From Raineyella sp. W15-4 (GTDB taxonomy: Bacteria > Actinomycetota > Actinomycetes > Propionibacteriales > Propionibacteriaceae), in NCBI RefSeq assembly GCF_033170155.1, contig NZ_CP137079.1:558001-622000 (forward strand): a DNA stretch of 64,000 bases, written 5' to 3'. The position numbers were made by a program, and so were the translations under genes. Below are positions 27,794 through 36,577 of the stretch, piece by piece. Under the pieces are notes generated by a model. That model saw only the letters and a list, made by a program, of their open reading frames with translations. It did not search any database and was not told the DNA's origin. How positions within the stretch are numbered: the first letter of the stretch is position 1; each line of letters opens with the position of its first letter.

Positions 27794-29086
27794 CTACTGC
27801 CAGCGGCGTCCCCTGAGCAGGCCGATCAGGTGGTCGAGCACCGCCGGGTCCATCCGCAGACCGTTGTGCTCGTACTCGCTGGTCACCCAGGTGCGGCAGT
27901 CCGGCAGCAGCGCGGCGGTCTCCAGGGAGTACTCCAGCGGCACGTACGCGTCGTGCTGGTAGACGGCCGCAGCGACCGGGACCTCGGCCCGGGCGAGTTG
28001 CTCGAGGAGGTAGAGCCGGTTCCACGCGTGCTCGGCGACCAGGTCGGCCACCTCGGCGAACGCCGCCAGCTCGGTGTCCTCGGCGAACAATGAGCGGTGC
28101 AGGTGCTCGCCACCCAGTAGCGTGACGTCCTCGCGGACCTGGTCGGGCATCGTCCGCTCCGCCGCCCAGCGGGTGGCCACCCCGTCGGCGTAGCTGGACT
28201 CGTGCAGCACGGCGTAGAGCGGATTGCGGCCGGTGAAGGGGAGCAACGCCGCCAGGTCGTGGGCGAACGCCGCGGACCCGGGATCCAGCCCCAACAGGTA
28301 GTGGAGCTGCTCCGAGCCGCCCTGCATGCCCAGCCGCAGGCCGACCGTCCGGAAACGATCGGCGGAGACCGGGTCGCCGTTGGGCAGACTGATCCCGCCC
28401 TGCGCGCACAGGGCACTGAGCCGACGGACCCGGTCCCGGTCGCCCGGGAAGCGGCGGTAGTGCTCCTCCGACTTGCGGATCATCGTCCGCCAGGTGGTCG
28501 CGTAGATGTCCTCGATCGGATGGCCGACGGCGCTGAGTCCGCCGGTGAGGAGGGCTCCGGCCAGCGATCCGGGATGCGAGGACAGGTAGTGCAGGGCGGT
28601 GAAGCCGCCGAAGGACTGGCCCAGCACGGTCCACCGCGGCACGCCGAGCGCCTCCCGCACCGCCTCGCAGTCGTGGACGATCTCGTCGGCGCGCAGATGC
28701 GTGAGGTAGGCCGCTTGGTCGGCCACGCCCAGACCGGCGAGTGGCGCGGCGACCCGGGCCTCCACCCGGCCCTCCCGGCGGGCCACCGTGGCGGAGACCG
28801 GGGTGGAGCGCCCGGTGCCGCGCTGGTCGAGCAGCACCACCCGGAACTCCTCCAGGGCCCGCGGCAGCCAGGACGGCCCGGCCGGCACGAGCGTCGGCCG
28901 CGGGGCCTCGTTGCCGGGGCCGCCCTGGAGGAAGACCAGATACGGCCGGTCCTCCCCGCCCTCCCCGGTCACCACCCGGGCGAAGATCTCGATCGTCCCC
29001 GCCGCAGGGTCCGCATGGTCGAGGGGGACGTCGAGGGTGAGGCTGGTGAGGGTCAGGCCGGGCAGGGCTTCGGTGGTCGTACGCAC
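27794..29086 (-). CDS. Alpha/beta hydrolase of the prolyl-aminopeptidase (S33) type
   Basis: 430 residues from GTG 29086. Oxyanion-hole segment FLQGGPGNEA, LLDQRGTGRST, nucleophile elbow VLGQSFGGFTALHYL (Ser), and the catalytic His likely in SEYEHNGLRMD. The fold and length match proline iminopeptidases, which remove N-terminal proline; actual substrate not shown. No signal peptide. Monocistronic. Confidence 0.88.
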   Translation of the reverse strand: MRTTTEALPGLTLTSLTLDVPLDHADPAAGTIEIFARVVTGEGGEDRPYLVFLQGGPGNEAPRPTLVPAGPSWLPRALEEFRVVLLDQRGTGRSTPVSATVARREGRVEARVAAPLAGLGVADQAAYLTHLRADEIVHDCEAVREALGVPRWTVLGQSFGGFTALHYLSSHPGSLAGALLTGGLSAVGHPIEDIYATTWRTMIRKSEEHYRRFPGDRDRVRRLSALCAQGGISLPNGDPVSADRFRTVGLRLGMQGGSEQLHYLLGLDPGSAAFAHDLAALLPFTGRNPLYAVLHESSYADGVATRWAAERTMPDQVREDVTLLGGEHLHRSLFAEDTELAAFAEVADLVAEHAWNRLYLLEQLARAEVPVAAAVYQHDAYVPLEYSLETAALLPDCRTWVTSEYEHNGLRMDPAVLDHLIGLLRGRRWQ

Positions 29087-29261
29087 GATCCTGAGCCTAG
29101 GCCGCCGCGTGGGCGACCGGGCGCGGGCACTGACCCGGCCGGGAGGGCACAGCTCGAGAAGGAAAAGACGGGGAGGAGACGCCCGCCGCTCAGCCATCCT
29201 TTAGCCGGGGCTCAGGAAGCGCTCACGGTCGCCACCGGGATTCCGCCCCGCGGAGGGGATG

Positions 29262-30041
29262 ATGGAGACCCGTCCGGCGAGAGAAAGCGCGAATCCTGCA
29301 ATGTCTGTCCTACACCATCGGCTGCCGGCGCCTCACGGGGCTCTCGCGGAGGACGGCATCTTCCGCCGCTCGGCCCACCCGCTGACGCTCATCCTGCTCG
29401 CGGCCGCGGCGATCCTGGTGATCACCGGGGCGGGGTTCGCACTGACCGCCCGTCCGGTCGACCTCCCGCTGTCCGTCGCGCTGAACGGCCTGCACTCCGG
29501 TGCCCTCGGCACGGTGACCTCGGCCGTCTACCACGTGATCAGCCCGGTCCCCGCGATCATCATCACCGCGGTGATCTGTGCGCTGATCTGGCTGGTCGGC
29601 AAGAACCTGCGTGCGGCCGTCGCCTTCGGCGGCCTGGTGGCGGTCACCTGGATCCCGTCGGCCGTGGTCAAGCTGATCGTCGGCCGGCCCCGGCCCGACG
29701 TGGCGCTGATGCCGCACCCGTTCACACCGGTCCAGACCGACGCCTCGTTCCCCAGCGGGCACACCGTCTTCATCGTCGCCTTCGTGATGGCGGTGGCCTA
29801 CCTGCTGCGGGGCACCCGCTGGTTCGGCCTGTGGGTCGTCGTCGGCGTCGTGCTGGTGCTCGTGGTGGCGGTGTCGCTGTCGATCGACGCGGTGCACTTC
29901 CCGACCGACGTGGCCGCGTCGATCGTCTGGTCGCTGTCGGTCGCGCCGGCGGTCCGGGTGATCGGGGTCGACTGGGTGATGCCGCGGATCCCGTTCCTCG
30001 CCCCGCCCGTGGCGTCGGGTCGGCGGGCGATCGACGGCTAG
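29262..30041 (+). CDS. PAP2-family membrane phosphatase
   Basis: 259 residues with about six membrane segments. The three phosphatase signatures are present: KLIVGRPRP, FPSGHT, and the third motif HFPTDV with catalytic His. Likely an undecaprenyl- or phosphatidyl-diphosphate phosphatase. Start is ambiguous: ATG 29259, 29262 (GGAGGGG upstream) or 29301. Confidence 0.87.
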   Translation: METRPARESANPAMSVLHHRLPAPHGALAEDGIFRRSAHPLTLILLAAAAILVITGAGFALTARPVDLPLSVALNGLHSGALGTVTSAVYHVISPVPAIIITAVICALIWLVGKNLRAAVAFGGLVAVTWIPSAVVKLIVGRPRPDVALMPHPFTPVQTDASFPSGHTVFIVAFVMAVAYLLRGTRWFGLWVVVGVVLVLVVAVSLSIDAVHFPTDVAASIVWSLSVAPAVRVIGVDWVMPRIPFLAPPVASGRRAIDG

Positions 30042-30095
30042 CGAGCCCGCGCCCGGAGCCGCGGCGTCGGGACCGACGTGTCAGGGAACGGCCTC

Positions 30096-30116
30096 CCCCT
30101 ATCCAACTGATAGGGG
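30096..30116. promoter_or_regulatory. LysR-type operator (T-N11-A palindrome)
   Basis: CCCCTATC (30096-30103) and GATAGGGG (30109-30116) form a perfect 8-bp inverted repeat with a 5-base spacer. Its core reads TATC-N5-GATA, a T-N11-A LysR box. It lies 36 bases before the transporter start, and a LysR regulator follows the transporter. Match to that regulator is inferred. Confidence 0.6.
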
Positions 30117-30151
30117 TGCCTGCCGACCTGGGGACTGGTCGGTCCCTTGCG

Positions 30152-31294
30152 ATGCGCCCGACGATGGGCTCCATGACGATGGGCTCCATGACGACTCTCC
30201 TGGCCGGCCCCGCTCCGCGCACGGCAGGCTCCGGCCCCCGTCCCGCAGCGCCGCTGCCGCCGCTCGGCCCGGCCTGGTATCCGGCGGTGATGGGCACCGG
30301 CATCCTCGGCACCCTGCTGCAGACCTCCGCCGGGCGCCTGCCGTGGGGCCACCCGGCGTCCGTGGTGCCGCTGGTGATGTGCTGGACGATCCTGGTCGTG
30401 CTCACCGGCGGATTCCTCGGTCGGATCATCGGTGATCGCGGTGCGCTGACCGAGACCCTGCGCGATATCGACAAGGTGCCGATGTGGGGCACCGTGTCGA
30501 TGGGTGTCCTCGCCGTCGGGTCGTGCACCGCCACCGTGGTGCCGGCGTGGTGGCCCGGCCTCACCCGGACCGCCTGGACGGTCGACGCCGTGCTCTGGGC
30601 GATCGGGACGCTGGTCGGCGTGCTGGCCGCGCTCGGGTTCGGGGCTCGGCTGGTGGGTCGTGACTGCGGGGCGCCGACGACCGTCTGGGGGCTCGCCGTG
30701 GTGGGGCCGATGGTCGCCGCGACGACCGGCGCCGGGCTGGTGCCGCACCTCGCCGGTCAGGGCCGGATCTGGCTGCTGCTGGCGACGGTCGGCTGCTTCT
30801 TCCTGTCGCTGTGTGTCGGCACCATCGTCTTCGCGGTCGCCTACCACCACCACTGGCGGATCGCCCCGATCGCGCTCGCGGCCGCGCCGTCGGCCTGGAT
30901 CCCGCTGGGGATGGTCGGCCAGTCCACCGCGGCGGCCCAGTCGATCGCCGCTCAGGCCAGGCCGATGCTGGCCGGGCAGGCGGCCGCGGTCGTCCACCAG
31001 GCCGCGAACGGCTACGGCTTCGCGATGCTCGGCATCGGCCTGCCGCTGGTCGGGTGGGCGATCGTGGTGACCGCACGGGGCTTCGTCGGCCGGATGCCGT
31101 TCAGCCCCGGATGGTGGGCCCTCACCTTCCCGATCGGGACGCTGGCGCTGGGGGCGACCCTGCTGGGGCAGGGGACCGGCCGTACGGTGCTGACCCTCGC
31201 CGGCGAAGTGGGCACCCTGGTGCTGTGCGGCACGGTGGCGCTGTGCACCGTCGCCTCCCTCCGCGGCATCGCGACCCGTGGGCTCGCGGCCTGA
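30152..31294 (+). CDS. TDT-family transporter (tellurite-resistance/dicarboxylate type)
   Basis: 380 residues, about ten membrane helices. WYPAVMGTGILG in the first helix, GTVSMGVLAVG and FFLSLCVGTIVFAVAYHHHW fit the TehA/Mae1/SLAC1 fold, which moves dicarboxylates, sulfite or other anions. ATG 30152 is used; a 15-base duplication (30164-30193) creates MGSMTMGSMT with several alternative starts. The LysR gene 82 bases downstream and the palindrome upstream suggest substrate-controlled expression. Confidence 0.85.
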   Translation: MRPTMGSMTMGSMTTLLAGPAPRTAGSGPRPAAPLPPLGPAWYPAVMGTGILGTLLQTSAGRLPWGHPASVVPLVMCWTILVVLTGGFLGRIIGDRGALTETLRDIDKVPMWGTVSMGVLAVGSCTATVVPAWWPGLTRTAWTVDAVLWAIGTLVGVLAALGFGARLVGRDCGAPTTVWGLAVVGPMVAATTGAGLVPHLAGQGRIWLLLATVGCFFLSLCVGTIVFAVAYHHHWRIAPIALAAAPSAWIPLGMVGQSTAAAQSIAAQARPMLAGQAAAVVHQAANGYGFAMLGIGLPLVGWAIVVTARGFVGRMPFSPGWWALTFPIGTLALGATLLGQGTGRTVLTLAGEVGTLVLCGTVALCTVASLRGIATRGLAA

Positions 31295-31376
31295 TGGCTC
31301 TCGCCGCCCGGAGGCGATGTCGTCCGGCCGCGGCAGGGCTCGGGAACGACTCGTCCGGCCGTGACATCATCCTCAG

Positions 31377-32273
31377 GTGACCAGCTATCCGAGCCTCGAG
31401 GTGCTCGAGCTGCTCGTCGCGATCGCCGACCACGGCAGTGTCGGCGCCGGTGCCCGGGCGGTCGGCATGGCCGGCCCCAACGCCAGCCGGACGGTGCGGC
31501 GGTTCGAACGTGAGCTGCGGGTGGTGCTGTTCCGGCGTACGCCCCGGGGCAGCGAGCCGACCGAGGCCGGGCAGGCGGTGGTCGCCTGGGCCCGGCCGCT
31601 GCTGCGGCAGGCCGAGGCACTGACGCTGGCGCTGCGTTCGCTGGAATCGGCCGGGCTGGGACAGCTCGACGTGGCGGCGTCGATGACCATCGCCGAGCAC
31701 CTGTTCCCCGGCTGGCTGGCCGAACTGCGGCGCCGGAACCCGGACGACCGGATCCGGCTCCGGGTGGAGAACTCGGCCGAGGTGACCAGGCTCGTACTTG
31801 AGGGGACGGTCGATCTGGGGTTCGTCGAGGATCCCAGTCCGACGCCGGGTCTGACCCACCACCCGGTCACCAGGGACCGCCTCGTGCTGGTCGTCGCCCC
31901 CGACCATGCCTGGCACGGCCGCGCCGGGGTGGATCCCGACGAGCTGGCCGCCACCCCGTTGGTCAGCCGCGAGGTCGGCTCGGGCACCCGGGCGGTCCTG
32001 GAACACGCCCTCGCTCCGCGGACGCTGGCGCCGGCCGCGGTCGTTCTGAACAGCAACGCCGGCGTCCGGGCCAGCATCCAGGCCGGGGTGGCCGCCGGCG
32101 TCCTCAGCGATCTCGTCGTCGCCGATCCGGTCCGGGCGGGCGAACTGGTGGTCGTCCCGATCACCGGCCTCGATCTGGTCCGCCCGCTGCTGGCGGTGTG
32201 GCGGACCGGACAGCCCCCGCGCGGGATCGCGGCCGAACTCGTGGCTGTCGCCGAGCGGAGCGCCGGCCACTGA
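31377..32273 (+). CDS. LysR-family transcriptional regulator
   Basis: 298 residues from GTG 31377. The N-terminal winged helix (LEVLELLVAIADHGSVGAGARAVG) is slightly unusual, with GPNASRTVRRFE as recognition helix. The effector domain contains LGFVEDPSPTPGL and VVAPDHAWHG. It likely controls the TDT transporter before it through the T-N11-A palindrome. Effector unknown. Confidence 0.9.
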   Translation: MTSYPSLEVLELLVAIADHGSVGAGARAVGMAGPNASRTVRRFERELRVVLFRRTPRGSEPTEAGQAVVAWARPLLRQAEALTLALRSLESAGLGQLDVAASMTIAEHLFPGWLAELRRRNPDDRIRLRVENSAEVTRLVLEGTVDLGFVEDPSPTPGLTHHPVTRDRLVLVVAPDHAWHGRAGVDPDELAATPLVSREVGSGTRAVLEHALAPRTLAPAAVVLNSNAGVRASIQAGVAAGVLSDLVVADPVRAGELVVVPITGLDLVRPLLAVWRTGQPPRGIAAELVAVAERSAGH

Positions 32274-32298
32274 CCTGACAGCCCCTGCCGCGGCGGAG

Positions 32299-33273
32299 TC
32301 ACGGCGGCGGTGTCACCCACAGCTGCGTCGAGAGGCGATAGGCGGTGCTGAGATCGCTGTCGTCGTGGACGAGCACCCGGCCGATGACGAGCACCGACCG
32401 GTTCGGTGCGGCGATCTGCTTCATCCCGTCCGGCACCTGCCCCGTCCAGCCGGGGCCGGTGAGGAGGTAGTCCCCGGCCTCGGCGCCGGTGGTGCGCTTG
32501 CCGACATAGGCGAAGTTGGTGTTCGTCACCGGGTCGGTGAACTGCACGGCGTAGTAACGGCCGGCCATGTCCGGCACCTGCAGGACCTGCGCCCCCTCGG
32601 AGAGATCGAGCCAGCCCACGGTGAGGAGAGGCGGCACCCGGTAGCTGCCGTCCAGAATGGTCGGGCCCGGCTCGTACACCCGCAGCCAGAGGATGAACCG
32701 GCCCGCGGGCGCGGGCAACCAATTGGCTTCCCGACCCGCCGGTGCAGTGCGCTGGAGGTGGACATCGACCGAGCCGTCGGCGTTCGGGACGAGCCCGGAC
32801 CGGTCGCTCACGGCGTACCGGTTGATCGGGTTCGGCACGAAACGGTTCTTGGCGTCGCCCATCGTCAGCGACCAGAACGCGTTGTTCGGCGGGAGACCGC
32901 CGGCCGGGAAGTGCAGGACGTAGTCGCGCCGGCCGGTAAGCGTACGGCCCGCGCCGTCCGTGTTCGTCCACCAGTACACCGCCTCGGCGGCCGTGTTGAC
33001 CGGGCCTGGGAAGAGCTGGGCGTACGCGGCGCGCAGCAGCATGCCGGTGCCCGGCTCGCCCAGCCCGAACACGGTGATCCAGCCGTTGACCCTGGTCGCC
33101 TTGAGCCTCGCGTAGAGCTGGGCGGTGACGAAAGCCAGCCCGTAGCCGATGAGGATGCCCTGCAGGATGTCGCTGCGCACCGTCCGCGGCTGGGGGAAGA
33201 AGAGCAGGCGGATGACGAAGCCGACGCAGATCACGCCGATGAGCGCCGCGAACCAGCCCCACCTTCTGCTCAC
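32299..33273 (-). CDS. DUF1254/DUF1214 protein with N-terminal membrane anchor
   Basis: 324 residues from GTG 33273, chosen because GGAGG lies about eight bases upstream. Two hydrophobic segments (about 5-22 and 38-58) are followed by a shortened DUF1254 region and a DUF1214 beta-rich domain (NAFWSLTMGDAKNRFVPN, RFILWLRVYEP). Such proteins are secreted or membrane-tethered with unknown function. Stands alone, with tRNA-Glu upstream. Confidence 0.82.
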   Translation of the reverse strand: MSRRWGWFAALIGVICVGFVIRLLFFPQPRTVRSDILQGILIGYGLAFVTAQLYARLKATRVNGWITVFGLGEPGTGMLLRAAYAQLFPGPVNTAAEAVYWWTNTDGAGRTLTGRRDYVLHFPAGGLPPNNAFWSLTMGDAKNRFVPNPINRYAVSDRSGLVPNADGSVDVHLQRTAPAGREANWLPAPAGRFILWLRVYEPGPTILDGSYRVPPLLTVGWLDLSEGAQVLQVPDMAGRYYAVQFTDPVTNTNFAYVGKRTTGAEAGDYLLTGPGWTGQVPDGMKQIAAPNRSVLVIGRVLVHDDSDLSTAYRLSTQLWVTPPP

Positions 33274-33432
33274 GTTCCCTGCCTCCAGCACCACGGGCCT
33301 GTCCCGCCAGGGGAAGGTGATGACGTCGACGTCTCGGCCACGGTACTCCGGCGTTCCGTGGCCGAGACGGGGACGGAGTCGAGATCCTCTGAGCTGTCCC
33401 AGGGGGGATGGCTCAGACCAGGTGGTGAGCCG

Positions 33433-33508
33433 TGGCATCCCCTACGGGATTCGAACCCGCGCTGCCGCCTTGAAAGGGCGGTGTCCTAGGCCACTAGACG
33501 AAGGGGAC
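33433..33508 (-). tRNA. tRNA-Glu (anticodon TTC)
   Basis: Reverse complement forms a cloverleaf: GTCCCCT pairs with AGGGGAT (one G-U pair), D-arm TCTAGTGGCCTAGGA, anticodon loop CTTTCAA flanked by CCGCC/GGCGG, T-arm GGGTTCGAATCCC. CCA is encoded. No integrase is adjacent. Confidence 0.96.
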
Positions 33509-33637
33509 CCGGTGCTGAGCACCACGGCGCTCCGGACCGTACGGGCGGAGGGCCGACGAACAGCATAGCCCAGCCGACCGCCGGAGGCGATCCGTCGTTG
33601 ATCCTCGACGTCAGAGCCGCTCCCTATCGTGGACGGC

Positions 33638-33976
33638 ATGGATGCGCTCATGAAGGTCCACACCGTGACGATCAACTCGGGCGACCCCTGGGCCCTCGCG
33701 GCGTTCTGGTCGCAGCTCGTCGGCGGCACTCCGGCCGATTCCGGTAACGGGTTCGTGCTGGTCAAGCCGGCGACCGGCATCCGGTTGCTGTTCCAGCAGG
33801 TCAACCGTGCGAGCCGAGACCCCGGCTGGATCCACCTCGACTGCGCGGCGGTGGACCGGGAACGGACGATCGAGGCGGTCGTACGACTCGGCGGCTGGCT
33901 GGTCGAGCACCGCGGCGACAGCAACGGGAACTGGACGGTCCTGTCCGACCCCGAGGGGAACCTGTTCTGCATCTAG
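33638..33976 (+). CDS. VOC-superfamily (glyoxalase-like) protein
   Basis: 112 residues from ATG 33638 (GTG 33629 and ATG 33650 possible). Single domain with paired beta-alpha-beta units: MKVHTVTINSGDPWALAAFW at the start and WTVLSDPEGNLFCI at the end, the latter carrying the usual metal-ligand Glu. Short metal-dependent or antibiotic-binding VOC proteins look like this. Role unknown. Confidence 0.82.
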   Translation: MDALMKVHTVTINSGDPWALAAFWSQLVGGTPADSGNGFVLVKPATGIRLLFQQVNRASRDPGWIHLDCAAVDRERTIEAVVRLGGWLVEHRGDSNGNWTVLSDPEGNLFCI

Positions 33977-34044
33977 GCAGCAACAATCCGGGCACCATCG
34001 AGGCGCTGCTGTTACCGCCCTCGTCGCAGCTCCGCCGGACCTCG

Positions 34045-35436
34045 TCAGTTCACGCTGACGTGCACGTGGTCGTAGTGGTTCGCGGTGGTCGAGCCCCGGT
34101 CAGCCATCAGCCGCCAGCCCTCCGAGGACCGGGCGACCGACCAGATGTGCTGGCGCCAGATGATGTAGCTGATGCCGAGTTCGCTCGCGTGGGCCTGGAG
34201 ATAGGCGGCGATCTGGTCTCCGATGACCTTGTTGGCGCCCGACCAGTTCGGGATCATGCAGTCCACCGCGTGGCCGTCGTTGTGGTCGGAACCCGGCTCG
34301 ACCCGCACGCCGTAATAGGGACCGACCACCGGCCACTGCGTCTCGACGACGTTGACGACCTTCTTGGCCGACGGGACGAGCCCGGAGAGCCCGACCGAAC
34401 CGGGCAGCGCGGACGAGATGATCGACGACGACACGTTCGCCGGGTCGACGGTGGTCGACGTGCCCGGGTTGCTGCTGCTGAGGTACTGGCTCGACATCCA
34501 GCGGGCGGCGCCCTGCCAGACGACCTCGGTCCAGCCGTTGGAGGTCTTGCCGGTGGTGCTGACCTGCTGGCCCTGCTCCAGGGTGGTGACCACGGCGTAC
34601 GAGGTCGACGGGCCGGTGCGGACGTTCACCGAGGTGGTCGCGTACATCGTCCCCGAGCCGGTCACCACGGAGGGGGCCGGCTCGGTGGCGGACGCCCCGG
34701 CAGTGGTGAGATAGCTGCTGGAGACCCACCGCGTCGCCCCGTTGTACAGCACCTGGGTCCAGCCGTTCTGTTCCGTCCCTGTGGTTGTCACCTTGGTGCC
34801 GCGCACCAGGGTGGTGACGACGGCGTACGAGGTGGACGGGCCGGTGCGTACGTTGAGGGCGGTCGTCGTGTACGCGGCCCCGGTGCCCGACCCGGACGAC
34901 CCCCCGGTCGACCCGCCGGAGGAACCGGAGCCGAGATAGACGCTCGACACCCAGTAGGAGTGGCCGTCGCGGGAGATCTGGGTCCACGCCCCGGAGGTCG
35001 TTCCGGTCAGGGTGACCGTGGTGCCCTTGCCCAGGGTGGTGACGACGGCGTATGAGGTGGACGGGCCGGTGCGGACGTTGAGGTTGACGGTCGTCACGGC
35101 CGTCCCCGCCGAACCGGTCGAGACCGGCGTGCTGCCGTCGGTGTCACCGCTGACATAGCGGCTGGCGACGTAGACCCGCCGGCCGTTGAGGTCCACCGGG
35201 GTCCAGCCGTCGGCCGAGTGGCCCAGTGCGGTGATCCGCTGCCCGGTGCTCAGGCCGCCGACGACGGGGTAGGAGAGGCCGGGGCCCGACCTCAGGTTCA
35301 CTCCGGTGATCGCGGTCAACCGGTCGCCCTGCGCCGACTGCGAGAGTGGTCCGAAGACCATGCCCGACGCGGTGACGAGGCCTGCCAACGTCGCCGTGGC
35401 CACCGTCCGCCCGAGGGCGCGTGTCAAGAAGCCCAT
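34045..35436 (-). CDS. Secreted SH3-repeat protein with C-terminal peptidase-like domain
   Basis: 463 residues, start ATG 35436 behind GGAGGGGAAG. A signal peptide is followed by four bacterial SH3 domains; three carry the same motif NVRTGPSTSYAVVTTL, separated by Ser/Gly/Thr linkers. The C-terminal domain (about 350-463) has SDHNDGHAVDCM and NHYDHVHVS, which resemble the HxxxxxxD ... HxH metal site of M15-type peptidases. A cell-wall-binding hydrolase is likely; enzymatic activity is inferred. Confidence 0.85.
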   Translation of the reverse strand: MGFLTRALGRTVATATLAGLVTASGMVFGPLSQSAQGDRLTAITGVNLRSGPGLSYPVVGGLSTGQRITALGHSADGWTPVDLNGRRVYVASRYVSGDTDGSTPVSTGSAGTAVTTVNLNVRTGPSTSYAVVTTLGKGTTVTLTGTTSGAWTQISRDGHSYWVSSVYLGSGSSGGSTGGSSGSGTGAAYTTTALNVRTGPSTSYAVVTTLVRGTKVTTTGTEQNGWTQVLYNGATRWVSSSYLTTAGASATEPAPSVVTGSGTMYATTSVNVRTGPSTSYAVVTTLEQGQQVSTTGKTSNGWTEVVWQGAARWMSSQYLSSSNPGTSTTVDPANVSSSIISSALPGSVGLSGLVPSAKKVVNVVETQWPVVGPYYGVRVEPGSDHNDGHAVDCMIPNWSGANKVIGDQIAAYLQAHASELGISYIIWRQHIWSVARSSEGWRLMADRGSTTANHYDHVHVSVN

Positions 35437-35828
35437 GTCGTCTTCCCCTCCCGACGACCTTCCCGAGTCGCCGTGACGCGCGGGCGCCGAGACCGGTGCC
35501 CGAAGGGGTCGTCGTCGCGGGTGCTTCCCCGGATCCCCTGCCCTTCCCCGACAGGGTGTCCCACACGCGTACGACGACCTCCGTAGCCGACCCTAGGGGC
35601 CGGGTCGTCTCCGGTGAACTCTCAAGCTTCAGTTGACCTTGATTTGACTAGGGGAAATGACAGGCATGTCAGTTGCCCGGGCGTTCCGCGGAGACCTGAC
35701 ACGCCAAAGTGAACAGAAGGTTAACAAAAAGTGTCCAACGGGGGTATTCTTGTTGTGTTGAGGGCGTAACCGGACGCCCCACAACGTGCCCACGACACGC
35801 ATCACCTGCGTGGAAGGAGGAGGTCATC
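35437..35828. other. Divergent intergenic region between the SH3-repeat and ArsC-like genes
   Basis: 392 bases without a gene. The part next to the SH3-repeat gene is GC-rich; 35630-35760 is AT-rich (TTGACCTTGATTTGACTAGGGG, AAGGTTAACAAAAAGTG) and probably holds both promoters. Part of the leader superficially resembles a c-di-AMP riboswitch, but the conserved segments are missing. The ArsC-like gene has an exceptionally strong ribosome site, GGAAGGAGGAGG. Confidence 0.5.
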
Positions 35829-36458
35829 ATGTTGACCGCAGAGGAGCTCGAGGAGCGCTACGCGTACGACACGGCGCAGCTCGCCGACCACTACGAGGGT
35901 GTCTTCACCCCCGACGAGGTGCGGGAAGCGGTCGCCATCTCCCGGGTGCACCTGGAGAAGCAGGCCACGGTGACCGACTTCCTGCCGCTCCTCGTCTCGC
36001 GGATGGCCAAGGAGGAGTTGCTCGCCAAGGCCCAGGCGGAGGGCCGGGTCGCCAAGGCACTGCCGGAGATCCTCTTCGTCTCCGAGCACAACAGCGCCCG
36101 GTCCCACATGGCCGCCGCGCTCACCCGGCAGATGGCCGGCGGCAAGGTGAACGTACGGTGCGCCGGCCTCCACCCGCGGGGCGGCCTGTCCAGCGATGTC
36201 ATCACCGTGCTGGCCGAGCGGGGGATCGCGCTGAAGTACCCGTACCCGATGCCGTTCACCTCCAGCCTGGTGGGGGCCGCCGACGTGGTGGTCACCCTCG
36301 GGGTGCCGGAGTTCTACGACTTCGCCGGCAAGGTGTGGGTGAACTGGGAGGTCCCGTCGCTCGGCGGTGAGGGGCTCGAGTTCGTCCGCGAGGTCGCTGA
36401 CGACCTGGAGCGCCGGATCCGGGTGCTGCTCGCGGAAGAGGTCTCGGTCGCCGCCTGA
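35829..36458 (+). CDS. ArsC-like low-molecular-weight phosphatase fold protein lacking the catalytic cysteine
   Basis: 209 residues from ATG 35829. The N-terminal 75 residues are helical (three-helix-bundle type seen before actinobacterial arsenate reductases). The phosphatase loop reads VSEHNSARSHMAAA: Ser85 takes the place of the nucleophilic Cys of the C-x5-R motif, while Arg91 is kept. The only cysteine is Cys111, outside the loop. Catalysis by the normal mechanism is therefore not expected; a binding or regulatory role is possible. No arsenic genes are nearby. Confidence 0.82.
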   Translation: MLTAEELEERYAYDTAQLADHYEGVFTPDEVREAVAISRVHLEKQATVTDFLPLLVSRMAKEELLAKAQAEGRVAKALPEILFVSEHNSARSHMAAALTRQMAGGKVNVRCAGLHPRGGLSSDVITVLAERGIALKYPYPMPFTSSLVGAADVVVTLGVPEFYDFAGKVWVNWEVPSLGGEGLEFVREVADDLERRIRVLLAEEVSVAA

Positions 36459-36577
36459 CCCGGCGACCTCCCGTCCTCGTCGTCCCCCGGCCGACCGGAT
36501 CCGGTCGGGTTTGGGCGGTCCGGGGCATGATGGCGGGCAGACGCCCGATCGGGCGAGCCCGGGACGGAGGAGGGGAC

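Noticed and set aside
35437-35600. Possible c-di-AMP (ydaO-type) riboswitch in the leader of the SH3-repeat cell-wall gene
   Set aside because: The leader has a GGGGATCCGGGGAA-like stretch and the right kind of target gene, but the conserved GGGTGAATC and CCCGACAGCTAAC segments of actinobacterial ydaO leaders are not present.
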